DNA of 5,085 nt from Sulfurimonas sp. (GTDB lineage: Bacteria; Campylobacterota; Campylobacteria; Campylobacterales; Sulfurimonadaceae). The notes beneath the pieces are model-generated. The model had not been told where the DNA came from, ran no database searches, and saw nothing but the letters and a program-made list of their open reading frames with translations. Below are positions 1-5,085 of this stretch, piece after piece (the first letter of the stretch is position 1; each line of letters begins with the position of its first letter). Where the stretch lies: positions 1-5,085 of the forward strand of contig JALUBM010000187.1 in the NCBI GenBank assembly GCA_027044845.1, given 5' to 3'. The position numbers and the translations under genes were made by a program.

Positions 1-1057
1 CTTTTAATGTTGCAGCTTTGGAATTTGGTGGAGCTACTACAATATTTTCTACTCTTATTTCACCTTTAGGAGCAGGCAACTGCATTGTTTGGGGTAATTC
101 TGGAATTTGCTTTAAAAGAGTATTGAGTCTTTTATATGCCTCTTTTGCATCTGCAAAGCCTTTCCAACTATTTGTAAGTAAATCAAGTGGTTGCAACGCT
201 CTACCCATTAAAACAGCCCCAGCAATAATAACACCTGGTGATATAAATCCTCCAATAGCAAGATAGGCTCCAATACCATATGTTAGTGATTGAAAAAGCT
301 GTCTGAGGGTTTTACTCATATTTGCCCATCTACCCGCTTTATCACTAGCACCTGCTTGTGCAGATAAAAAACCGTGATGTTTTTTCAGCCATTGATTTTT
401 TATATTTTCATTCATTCCCATGGCATGAATAACCTCTGCATTTTGTAAGTTTCTATTGAGGTATTGCATAGAGATATTATTCATTTTATTAGCACCTGCT
501 AAATCTTTCTTTGTTGTTTTTTCATTAATGATGGTAATAGTCATAATAACTAAAGCTGCAAAAATAGTAAATGCAGCAAACCAAGGGCTAAAAAGGTACA
601 TAACAAAGAGATAAACAGGGAACCAAGGAGAATCAAAAAGTGCAAAAACACCATTACCCGTCATATACTGTCTAATTTTTATTAAATCTGTAATTGGCAT
701 AGATGATGCACCAGCAGGATTAAGTCTTGCCTGATTAAAAATTACATCAAAGAGATAACCATTTAATGCAACATCCATTTTATTTCCTATTCTTACAAGA
801 ATACGGGAGCGTATAACTTCTAAAGTTCCCATCGTAAAAAACAAAAAAACAATGATTATTGTCAGCAAAACCAATGTTTCAATACTTCTACTTGCCATAA
901 CTCTATCATACACTTGAAGCATATAGATAGAAGGAACTAACATAAGTATGTTTACAAAAAAACTAAAAAAACCAACATACATAAATGATTTTTTAGTATC
1001 TTTGAGCACTTTTTCAAGTCTGGTTTGCCCTACACCATGTTTTAATTGTTTATTCAT
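1..1057 (-). CDS. Type I secretion system permease/ATPase, PrtD/SapD type (partial; permease half)
   Basis: This is the inner-membrane ABC exporter of a type I secretion system, which drives unfolded substrates (RTX proteins, proteases, S-layer proteins) through a membrane-fusion protein and outer-membrane channel. The 352 visible residues hold an ABC transmembrane domain. Hydrophobic segments lie near residues 26-48, 60-82, 143-178 and 257-285. The PrtD-like signature SIYMLQVYDRVMASRS spans 43-58. LPAPKGEIRVENIVVAPPNS (327-346) is the typical entry into the nucleotide-binding domain. Walker A, signature and Walker B motifs lie beyond the left edge, so the gene is cut by the window and is not shown to be broken. 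There is no N-terminal C39-peptidase domain, which fits PrtD rather than bacteriocin exporters. The ATG is preceded by AGGA at good spacing, in the 15-base gap after the RAYT-SapC gene, so the two are very likely one operon. By analogy with C. fetus sapCDEF it may be a sapD counterpart. The family call is firm; the substrate is unknown. Confidence 0.93.
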   Translation of the reverse strand, partial: MNKQLKHGVGQTRLEKVLKDTKKSFMYVGFFSFFVNILMLVPSIYMLQVYDRVMASRSIETLVLLTIIIVFLFFTMGTLEVIRSRILVRIGNKMDVALNGYLFDVIFNQARLNPAGASSMPITDLIKIRQYMTGNGVFALFDSPWFPVYLFVMYLFSPWFAAFTIFAALVIMTITIINEKTTKKDLAGANKMNNISMQYLNRNLQNAEVIHAMGMNENIKNQWLKKHHGFLSAQAGASDKAGRWANMSKTLRQLFQSLTYGIGAYLAIGGFISPGVIIAGAVLMGRALQPLDLLTNSWKGFADAKEAYKRLNTLLKQIPELPQTMQLPAPKGEIRVENIVVAPPNSKAATLK

Positions 1058-1072
1058 CTATTTATCCTAAAT

Positions 1073-2452
1073 TTAGTTTTGTCTTTGATGTGCTATATTA
1101 AAAAGTGTTTGAATATTATCAAGTGATTTTATATGTGCATCTATCAATGTTATAATGCCTTTTCTCACCCAATCTGCTAATACATCGTCACTTAAAGCAT
1201 TAAGTTTTTCACGGTTTACAACTTTAAAACCATTTACAAGGACTTTTTTTTCATCACCTTCACCGACAGAAATTTCTCTCTCTTCTAAAATTCCACTCTC
1301 TGCAATCACTTTTGCCACATTATTTGTTACAACTGCTTCATTTTCATGTGCTGTTAAAAATTGAATAGCATTTGAAAGTATTTCAGACTGTGAACCATCC
1401 TTCTTAAAAAGTTGCTTTCCTTTACTTTTAGAAAAAACAGGAGCTTTTTCATCTATTAAAACTACTTTTTGATCTGGATTTTCTTGTGTACCTGCCAAAG
1501 AAAAAGGATATTTCCTTAAGTAAGAAGGGACATAAGATACTATCCATTTTCCTTCTGCATTAATTGCAAGGCTCTCACCACCGAGAGAAACGAGTGTCAC
1601 CAACGATGGTGTTTCATCTGCTGTAAATACTACAGGGAAAGCTGCACCGACTAAAGCCACTTCATTTGCTACAACTGGCAAAAATGCCGTATTCTTTGCG
1701 AAAGAGAGATCTTGAAGAGGGCTCAATTTTAAATCTTTGTGTTGTTCTTTATCTAATACTACTAAATTTTGATACATTTTTTTCCTTTGTTTTTTGGTTT
1801 GTTTTTTTGGACGACCTCTGCCACGAGACGAAAGTGTCATACCAACTAATTTTTCTAAATATGCAATAAATTTTGGCGTTCCTGTAATATGCTGTTTTAA
1901 AAGAGAATGCTGAATAAAATCATCTTTGTCATGAGCTTCATTGAAAAATTTCGCATACCTTTGCACTCGTTGTATATCTGTATATGCTAATTCTTTATAA
2001 AGTTTATGAAATGAAACAATATCATCTTTTTTAGCATAAAGGTTTTTTCTTATGCTGCTATACATGTAATCTTTAGATGCCAATCTTTCAATATAGGACA
2101 TAACATAAAAAAGGTACTCCGCATCCTCAACCAAAGATGCTTTATACCTCCCTTCCCACAATGTACCACTACGATGATACTTTTTATTATAATACCCTAC
2201 ATATTTACGCCCCAAACTCTGCATGAATTTGGGCAAAGCATCCGTATGCATTGGAGTTGCAATAAATTCAAAATATCGTGGCATTAAGACATACGCATGT
2301 AAATCGATTTCATGACTGCTCAGTAACTCTTTAAGTATCTCTTTAAAAGTTAAATAATCTTGCGTCTCTTTAAAAAGTATAATGTTACTTATGCTTTTTA
2401 AAATAACATGCTGCGATAAGTTTTTTACAAAAACCCTAGTTTTACGTGCCAA
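1073..2452 (-). CDS. REP-associated tyrosine transposase (RAYT)-like domain fused to SapC
   Basis: Residues 1-225 follow the RAYT/Y1 transposase plan: MARKTRVFVK start, AYVLMP (53-58), GRKYVGYYNKKYHRSGTLWEGRYKASLV (in the 81-108 stretch), SYIERLAS (119-126) in place of the usual RYIELNPVRA, and a basic GRGRPKK tail (211-217). Residues 226-459 are SapC: MYQNLVVLDKE opening, SFAKN, then GGESLAINAEGKWIVSYVPS (291-310) and YLRKYPFSLA. Y1 enzymes nick single-stranded DNA using an HUH metal site and a tyrosine. Here HUH is replaced by Y60-F61-E62, while the expected nucleophile Y120 is present, so nuclease activity is doubtful. SapC is encoded with the S-layer type I secretion genes of C. fetus; its biochemical role is not settled. 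The start is TTG with AAGGA upstream; an in-frame TAA at 2464-2462 rules out a longer protein and the next Met is residue 57. The exporter gene follows 15 bases on. Domain calls are strong; the role of the fusion is inferred. Confidence 0.9.
   Translation of the reverse strand: MARKTRVFVKNLSQHVILKSISNIILFKETQDYLTFKEILKELLSSHEIDLHAYVLMPRYFEFIATPMHTDALPKFMQSLGRKYVGYYNKKYHRSGTLWEGRYKASLVEDAEYLFYVMSYIERLASKDYMYSSIRKNLYAKKDDIVSFHKLYKELAYTDIQRVQRYAKFFNEAHDKDDFIQHSLLKQHITGTPKFIAYLEKLVGMTLSSRGRGRPKKQTKKQRKKMYQNLVVLDKEQHKDLKLSPLQDLSFAKNTAFLPVVANEVALVGAAFPVVFTADETPSLVTLVSLGGESLAINAEGKWIVSYVPSYLRKYPFSLAGTQENPDQKVVLIDEKAPVFSKSKGKQLFKKDGSQSEILSNAIQFLTAHENEAVVTNNVAKVIAESGILEEREISVGEGDEKKVLVNGFKVVNREKLNALSDDVLADWVRKGIITLIDAHIKSLDNIQTLFNIAHQRQN
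1775..1788 (-). promoter_or_regulatory. Internal Shine-Dalgarno and ATG for a free SapC
   Basis: Inside the fusion gene, reading on the minus strand, AAAGGA is followed by a short A-run and ATG at codon 226. This is exactly where SapC homology begins (MYQNLVVLD) and just after the basic tail that normally ends RAYT proteins. Initiation here would give a 234-residue protein, about the size expected for a stand-alone SapC. The site is seen in the sequence. That it is used is inferred; the A-rich context encodes a Lys-rich linker, which could produce a chance match. Confidence 0.5.
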
Positions 2453-2484
2453 GCAGATTCCTTAATTTATTTTCAATGACATTG

Positions 2485-2494
2485 TATTGCAATA
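2485..2494. repeat. Perfect 10-bp palindrome TATTGCAATA in the RAYT-SapC leader
   Basis: TATTGCAATA is self-complementary and lies 33 bases upstream of the TTG start of the RAYT-SapC gene, in the spacer shared with the divergent tRNA. It could be an operator or a binding site for the transposase-like domain, but a 10-bp palindrome in AT-rich DNA can arise by chance. The rest of the 2453-2626 spacer is AT-rich with several TATA-like stretches (for example 2531-2538), from which I cannot single out a minus-strand promoter. Confidence 0.25.
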
Positions 2495-2590
2495 TAACTT
2501 TAATTTTCATTAATTCACTCTGACACTATTTATATATAAAATAATTAGTACCATAGTTATTTTAACTTTGTAAAATAAATATTAATTTAA

Positions 2591-2607
2591 GCTTTTTTAG
2601 ATAAAAT
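2591..2607 (+). promoter_or_regulatory. Probable promoter (-10) of tRNA-Thr
   Basis: A T-run (GCTTTTTTAG) is followed by TAAAAT at 2602-2607, about 20 bases before the first base of the tRNA. Campylobacterota sigma-70 promoters typically pair a TATAAT-like -10 with T-rich upstream sequence instead of a strict -35 box. Transcription would begin about 5-10 bases before the mature tRNA 5' end. The assignment rests on position and a five-of-six match. Confidence 0.5.
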
Positions 2608-2626
2608 TGCACTTCTTTAATTATTT

Positions 2627-2703
2627 GCCGACATAGCTCAGTTGGCTAGAGCAGCTGATTTGTAATCAGCAGGCCCGGGGTTCAAATCCTCGTGTCGGCA
2701 CCA
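2627..2703 (+). tRNA. tRNA-Thr (anticodon UGU)
   Basis: A full cloverleaf can be drawn. The acceptor stem is GCCGACA with TGTCGGC, the D arm GCTC/GAGC has loop AGTTGGCTA, and the anticodon stem GCTGA/TCAGC encloses TTTGTAA with anticodon TGT at 2661-2663. The variable loop is AGGCC, and the T arm CGGGG/CCTCG (one G-T pair) has loop TTCAAAT. The discriminator is A and CCA is encoded (2701-2703). The anticodon reads Thr ACA and ACG codons. No sign of integration into its 3' end is visible. Confidence 0.97.
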
Positions 2704-2715
2704 TCCTTATACTAT

Positions 2716-3198
2716 ATGAAAATCAAAGTTAAAACAATGAAAAAAATCATGGCTAACACTTTTACCCCTGTCTATGATGAAATTGAAGACAGAATTATAC
2801 TTGTTATAAACTATGAAGATATATACAACAGGATAGATTTCATGATAACAAGAAGTTTTATTTTAAAACTACTCCCAACAGTGGAAGAATTTATGATACA
2901 TCATTATTGGGATAACAAAGAAGAAGTAGTAGAAATAGTTTATGATGCACAAAAAGATGAAAATGATACTCTACAACAAACAAATCATGAAGACTTAGAA
3001 CTTTTTGCTAAAGAAAAAGAACTCTTACAAGAAGTGAATTTTACTTACATTAAGGATAAAGAGCTCACAACGCTTACTTTATCATCAAAAAAAACTTTTG
3101 CTATTGCTTCACTCAATTATACTATGTTAAGACAACTATTTGATACCATAAAAATAAGCATTCCTAACTTTTCATGGGGAATTGCTGCAAACTTTTAA
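2716..3198 (+). CDS. Hypothetical protein directly downstream of tRNA-Thr
   Basis: I do not recognise this protein. From the ATG at 2716 it has 160 residues; starts at 2737 and 2749 are also possible, the last giving a 149-residue protein opening MANTFTPVYDEIEDRI, which looks like a natural beginning. None of the three has a clear Shine-Dalgarno sequence. An upstream GTG at 2692 lies inside the tRNA and is not credible. The protein is acidic in the middle (a Glu/Asp-rich stretch around DAQKDENDTLQQTNHEDLEL), has no signal peptide or membrane segment, and reads as a soluble mixed alpha/beta cytoplasmic protein, with alternating beta-like segments such as RIILVINYEDI and LTTLTLSSKKTFAIASL. The gene starts 12 bases after the tRNA CCA with no promoter between, so it is probably made from the tRNA transcript after 3' processing. 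Coding status is well supported by a long open frame in AT-rich DNA; function is unknown. Confidence 0.75.
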   Translation: MKIKVKTMKKIMANTFTPVYDEIEDRIILVINYEDIYNRIDFMITRSFILKLLPTVEEFMIHHYWDNKEEVVEIVYDAQKDENDTLQQTNHEDLELFAKEKELLQEVNFTYIKDKELTTLTLSSKKTFAIASLNYTMLRQLFDTIKISIPNFSWGIAANF

Positions 3199-3213
3199 AT
3201 AAATTTCAGACTA

Positions 3214-3227
3214 ATACTAATTGGTAT
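3214..3227. repeat. Imperfect 14-bp palindrome overlapping the candidate -24 element
   Basis: ATACTAA followed by TTGGTAT is a palindrome with one mismatched pair. It also overlaps a tandem ACTAAT duplication (3210-3221). It covers the GG of the putative sigma-54 promoter, so a protein bound here would compete with polymerase. A role as operator is speculative. Confidence 0.2.
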
Positions 3228-3239
3228 AAAAAATGCTTG
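3221..3239 (+). promoter_or_regulatory. Candidate sigma-54 promoter
   Basis: TTGGTATAAAAAATGCTTG has GG and GC separated by exactly ten bases, the invariant spacing of sigma-54 -24/-12 elements, with TTGG and TGCTT matching the Campylobacterota form (TTGGAAC...TTGCTT). Counting from GC at -13/-12 puts the start of transcription near 3248. That leaves an 18-base leader which still holds the AGAGGA ribosome site (3255-3260) for the ATG at 3266. The same stretch contains TATAAA (3225-3230), which could instead be a sigma-70 -10 box. Confidence 0.45.
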
Positions 3240-3265
3240 TATCTATTATTTAAAAGAGGAAAATA

Positions 3266-3847
3266 ATGCAGATACAAAACAACGTAACAGATATTAGTGT
3301 AACAAAACAGACATCTGTATCCAATGCTAATTCTACAAAATTTCAAACAGCTTTAAAACATTTTGATGATTTATATCAAAAATCTCAGGTTAGTGGTGTA
3401 TCCACCTCTTTATTTACTAAAGCTCTTGAAGGTATTGGGCTACACAAAGGTGATGATTTAAAAGGCATAGAACTTCTCAAAGAATATGGTCATAATACTG
3501 GTGCACCCTCTGTAGAAGCAATACTAAAATATGGAAATACACAACAAAAAAGTGGCAATCACAATTATATGAAAGAATCTAGCAAAAAACTCACAACCGC
3601 ACCCCAACAAACGATGACAAAAGAGATAAAAAAAATAGATAAGGCACTCAAAATAAATGTAAGTCAAGCACATAATTATTATGATGTAGCAAAAAAGCTA
3701 AATGATACAATAGACGCTCAAGATAAAAAATTAAGTATTGACAAGATTTCTACCCTTAAAAAGTATAAACACAATCTTGTATTTGATTTACAAAAGAATA
3801 CTCCGTTAAGCGCATTATTACAAACTCACAAAAAAGGATATTTATGA
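3266..3847 (+). CDS. Unrecognised Arg-, Cys- and Trp-free protein, operon partner of DjlA-like gene
   Basis: This 193-residue protein matches no family I know. Its start is well set: AGAGGA lies five bases before the ATG. The first 25 residues (MQIQNNVTDISVTKQTSVSN...) are polar, Asn/Ser/Thr/Gln-rich and probably disordered, with no signal peptide. A helical part follows (about 26-90), then a Gln/Ser/Asn-rich hinge (91-118) and a Lys-rich helical C-terminal part (119-175). It contains no Arg, Cys or Trp and is basic through Lys. No membrane segment is seen. The composition and disordered N-terminus recall substrates of the flagellar or type III export route, and the candidate sigma-54 promoter in front would fit flagellar-type regulation. 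Both points are inference. Its stop overlaps the start of the next gene (ATGA at 3844-3847), so the two are translationally coupled and it may be a client or partner of that co-chaperone. Confidence 0.85.
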   Translation: MQIQNNVTDISVTKQTSVSNANSTKFQTALKHFDDLYQKSQVSGVSTSLFTKALEGIGLHKGDDLKGIELLKEYGHNTGAPSVEAILKYGNTQQKSGNHNYMKESSKKLTTAPQQTMTKEIKKIDKALKINVSQAHNYYDVAKKLNDTIDAQDKKLSIDKISTLKKYKHNLVFDLQKNTPLSALLQTHKKGYL

Positions 3848-4599
3848 GCAATATTATACTTTTTGCACTACTTGGTGCTGTATTTTACTACATTTTTAAA
3901 AGTTACGGTAGATACACGGCACAGTATTCACAAAAAGCATTTAAAGATTTTTCTGTTTCCTATGAATCACTGAAAGACAGTGACCTAGGTCTTTTTGTAG
4001 CGCTTGTCGCTAAAGTAGCAAAGGCTGATGGACATGTCGATGCACTTGAAGCACAGCTTGTCGGCATTATGTTTGATGACATAGCAAAAATATTTCCTGA
4101 ACCAAAAAAGACAAAAGAGCTACTCAAGCGTATTTTCAACGAAGAAAAAGAACGACTTGACAATACTACACAGATTGCCCATGCATTAGGTCATGCATTA
4201 AAAAATGATCAAGCACAACAAGAGCAGTTTATGCAGTTTTTAATTCAACTTGCATTTGCAGACGGTGAAGTAACAAAAAGTGAAGAAAATATTCTTGCTC
4301 TCATTGCAGAAGCTTTTGAATTTGACCCTGCAAAATACCATGCGATATTTGACCAGTTTGAAACAATGATGAAAAACGGGCATCCGAAAAACACTCTTGA
4401 TGATGCCTATAAAACCTTAGGTGTGAAGCGAGATGATGACATGAACACCATCAAAAAAGCTTACAGAAAACTAGTACGACAATATCATCCTGATATTATT
4501 AAATCTCAAGGCAAAAGTGAAGATTACATCAAAGAAGCAACAGTAAAAACACAGGAGATAAATCAAGCCTATGAAACGATTAAAAAAGTAAAAGGCTAA
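3844..4599 (+). CDS. djlA: DjlA-like membrane-anchored TerB/J-domain co-chaperone
   Basis: J-domain proteins stimulate DnaK ATPase activity, and DjlA is the inner-membrane form with its J domain in the cytoplasm. Here residues 4-19 (IILFALLGAVFYYIFK) form a single N-terminal membrane segment. Residues about 45-172 form a TerB-like helical domain with the paired acidic motifs KADGHVDALE (60-69) and FADGEVTKSEE (138-148). The C-terminal J domain runs from about 185 to 251 (DDAYKTLGV, then IKKAYRKLVRQYHPD) with the essential HPD at 215-217. Length (251) and order match DjlA of proteobacteria (about 270). ATG overlaps the upstream stop as ATGA and has AAGGAT in front, so translation is coupled to the 193-residue protein. 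No convincing terminator follows in the 46 bases before the convergent gene. The family call is firm; orthology to E. coli DjlA is based on architecture. Confidence 0.92.
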   Translation: MSNIILFALLGAVFYYIFKSYGRYTAQYSQKAFKDFSVSYESLKDSDLGLFVALVAKVAKADGHVDALEAQLVGIMFDDIAKIFPEPKKTKELLKRIFNEEKERLDNTTQIAHALGHALKNDQAQQEQFMQFLIQLAFADGEVTKSEENILALIAEAFEFDPAKYHAIFDQFETMMKNGHPKNTLDDAYKTLGVKRDDDMNTIKKAYRKLVRQYHPDIIKSQGKSEDYIKEATVKTQEINQAYETIKKVKG

Positions 4600-4645
4600 G
4601 AACTAGATGTCTGACAGATTTTACACAACAGCACAGTAAACATCA

Positions 4646-5085
4646 CTAAAGAAAATCTTTTTCCCAAAAGAATTCTATCCATGTATCTGCTTCATTAATC
4701 CAAAAATCTGGTTTATAGATGGAAGTTCTTTTGTAAAAAAGTGTCGATGATTTAAACTCTATCTGGGGAAAAGTTTTTTTCAGATATTCCATAATAAAAA
4801 AAAGTGTTTCACCACTGTCTGCTATGTCATCTACAACAAGCACTCTTTTGATATTTTCTAAACTGCATTTTCCAAAAAGTGATAACTTTTCTCTTTTACA
4901 CTCTTTATCATAAAGTTCTGTACGTATGCTTTGTACATCCCTAATATTTAAGCCCTCCGCCATACAATGTGACAGGCTCAATCCACCTCTTGCAACAGTA
5001 ATTATAGCCTCAGGTTCAAAATTTTTGACTTCACTTATAAGTTTACATGTATCATTTTTAAAATTTTCATAAGAATAGTAACGTT
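4646..5085 (-). CDS. Phosphoribosyltransferase, xanthine/guanine-type (5' end off window)
   Basis: The frame stays open to the right edge, giving 145 visible residues starting RYYSYENFKN. Since related proteins begin MRYYS..., perhaps only the start Met is missing. Type I phosphoribosyltransferases join a purine base to PRPP, releasing pyrophosphate. Visible marks are ITVARGGLSLSH (28-39; the ARGG pyrophosphate loop), the PRPP-binding loop VLVVDDIADSGETL (81-94) with the paired Asp, and a C-terminal WIEFFWEKD (135-143) resembling the WIEQPWD of E. coli Gpt. This supports a Gpt-like salvage enzyme, though base preference cannot be read from sequence and some relatives have regulatory roles. 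An in-frame TTG at 4981 could be taken for the start, but it lies inside the ARGGL motif and would remove part of the active site. The gene is convergent with djlA, 46 bases between the stops. Confidence 0.9.
   Translation of the reverse strand, partial: RYYSYENFKNDTCKLISEVKNFEPEAIITVARGGLSLSHCMAEGLNIRDVQSIRTELYDKECKREKLSLFGKCSLENIKRVLVVDDIADSGETLFFIMEYLKKTFPQIEFKSSTLFYKRTSIYKPDFWINEADTWIEFFWEKDFL

Noticed and set aside
18..266. Plus-strand open frame of 82 codons
   Set aside because: Lies wholly antisense to the type I exporter, whose protein sequence is clearly conserved; the plus-strand translation has no recognisable features.
1155..1869. Two plus-strand open frames (1155-1364 and 1666-1869)
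   Set aside because: Both are antisense to the SapC half of the fusion gene and give low-complexity or unrecognisable translations.
1073..2452. RAYT-SapC gene as an active insertion sequence
   Set aside because: HUH histidines are missing, no IS ends or hairpin termini were found, and the gene sits in an operon-like arrangement with the exporter.
2627..2703. tRNA-Thr 3' end as an attachment site for an integrated element
   Set aside because: No integrase gene and no duplicated tRNA 3' segment elsewhere in the window.
2692..2715. GTG at 2692 as start of the unknown protein gene
   Set aside because: It lies inside the 3' half of the tRNA-Thr acceptor stem. A start overlapping a processed tRNA is not credible, and ATGs follow at 2716, 2737 and 2749.
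3960..4163. Minus-strand open frame of 67 codons
   Set aside because: Antisense to the TerB-like domain; its Ser-rich translation is what antisense of this coding frame gives.
4648..4660. AAAGA-AAA-TCTTT hairpin as a terminator between the convergent genes
   Set aside because: Five A-T-rich pairs without a G+C stem or a long T-run, and it lies within the last codons of the phosphoribosyltransferase; too weak to call.
4646..4981. TTG at 4981 as start of the phosphoribosyltransferase
   Set aside because: The frame is open upstream to the window edge and encodes conserved family sequence (RYYSYENF..., ITVARGG). Starting at 4981 would cut through the ARGGL pyrophosphate loop.
1..5085. CRISPR array, riboswitch or toxin-antitoxin pair
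   Set aside because: No regularly spaced repeats, no recognisable riboswitch core in the leaders, and no paired small genes of known toxin or antitoxin type.

Overview
The window is AT-rich (my rough estimate is about one third G+C) and looks like a chromosomal segment of a Campylobacterota bacterium of the Sulfurimonas/Sulfurovum/Arcobacter kind. This rests on base composition, Lys/Ile/Asn-rich proteins, a SapC protein next to a type I secretion ABC transporter (compare sapCDEF of Campylobacter fetus), and the type of phosphoribosyltransferase at the right edge. The genus is inferred, not shown.

Left half, minus strand (2452 down to 1): a two-gene secretion operon. The first gene, with a TTG start and a good ribosome site, encodes a 459-residue fusion. 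Its N-terminal half is collinear with REP-associated tyrosine transposases (Y1/IS200-like, RAYT), and its C-terminal half is a complete SapC protein. The paired histidines of the HUH nuclease site are replaced by Tyr and Glu, so the transposase half is probably not an active nuclease. The SapC half begins at an internal ATG with its own Shine-Dalgarno sequence, so the gene may yield both the fusion and free SapC. Fifteen bases downstream starts a PrtD/SapD-type permease-ATPase of a type I secretion system. Its permease half is visible and its nucleotide-binding domain lies off the left edge.

Middle, plus strand: a tRNA-Thr(UGU) with encoded CCA, transcribed divergently from the secretion operon. 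Twelve bases after it lies a 160-residue (or 149-residue) protein of unknown function that has no visible promoter or ribosome site of its own.

Right, plus strand: a 67-base spacer with a good candidate sigma-54 promoter, then a two-gene operon joined by an ATGA overlap. It encodes an unrecognised 193-residue protein with no Arg, Cys or Trp, and a membrane-anchored TerB plus J-domain co-chaperone of DjlA type. Convergent to it, from the right edge, is a purine-type phosphoribosyltransferase whose first residue or so lies outside the window.

The most notable element is the RAYT-SapC fusion: an apparently nuclease-dead transposase fold kept full length, heading a protein secretion operon.
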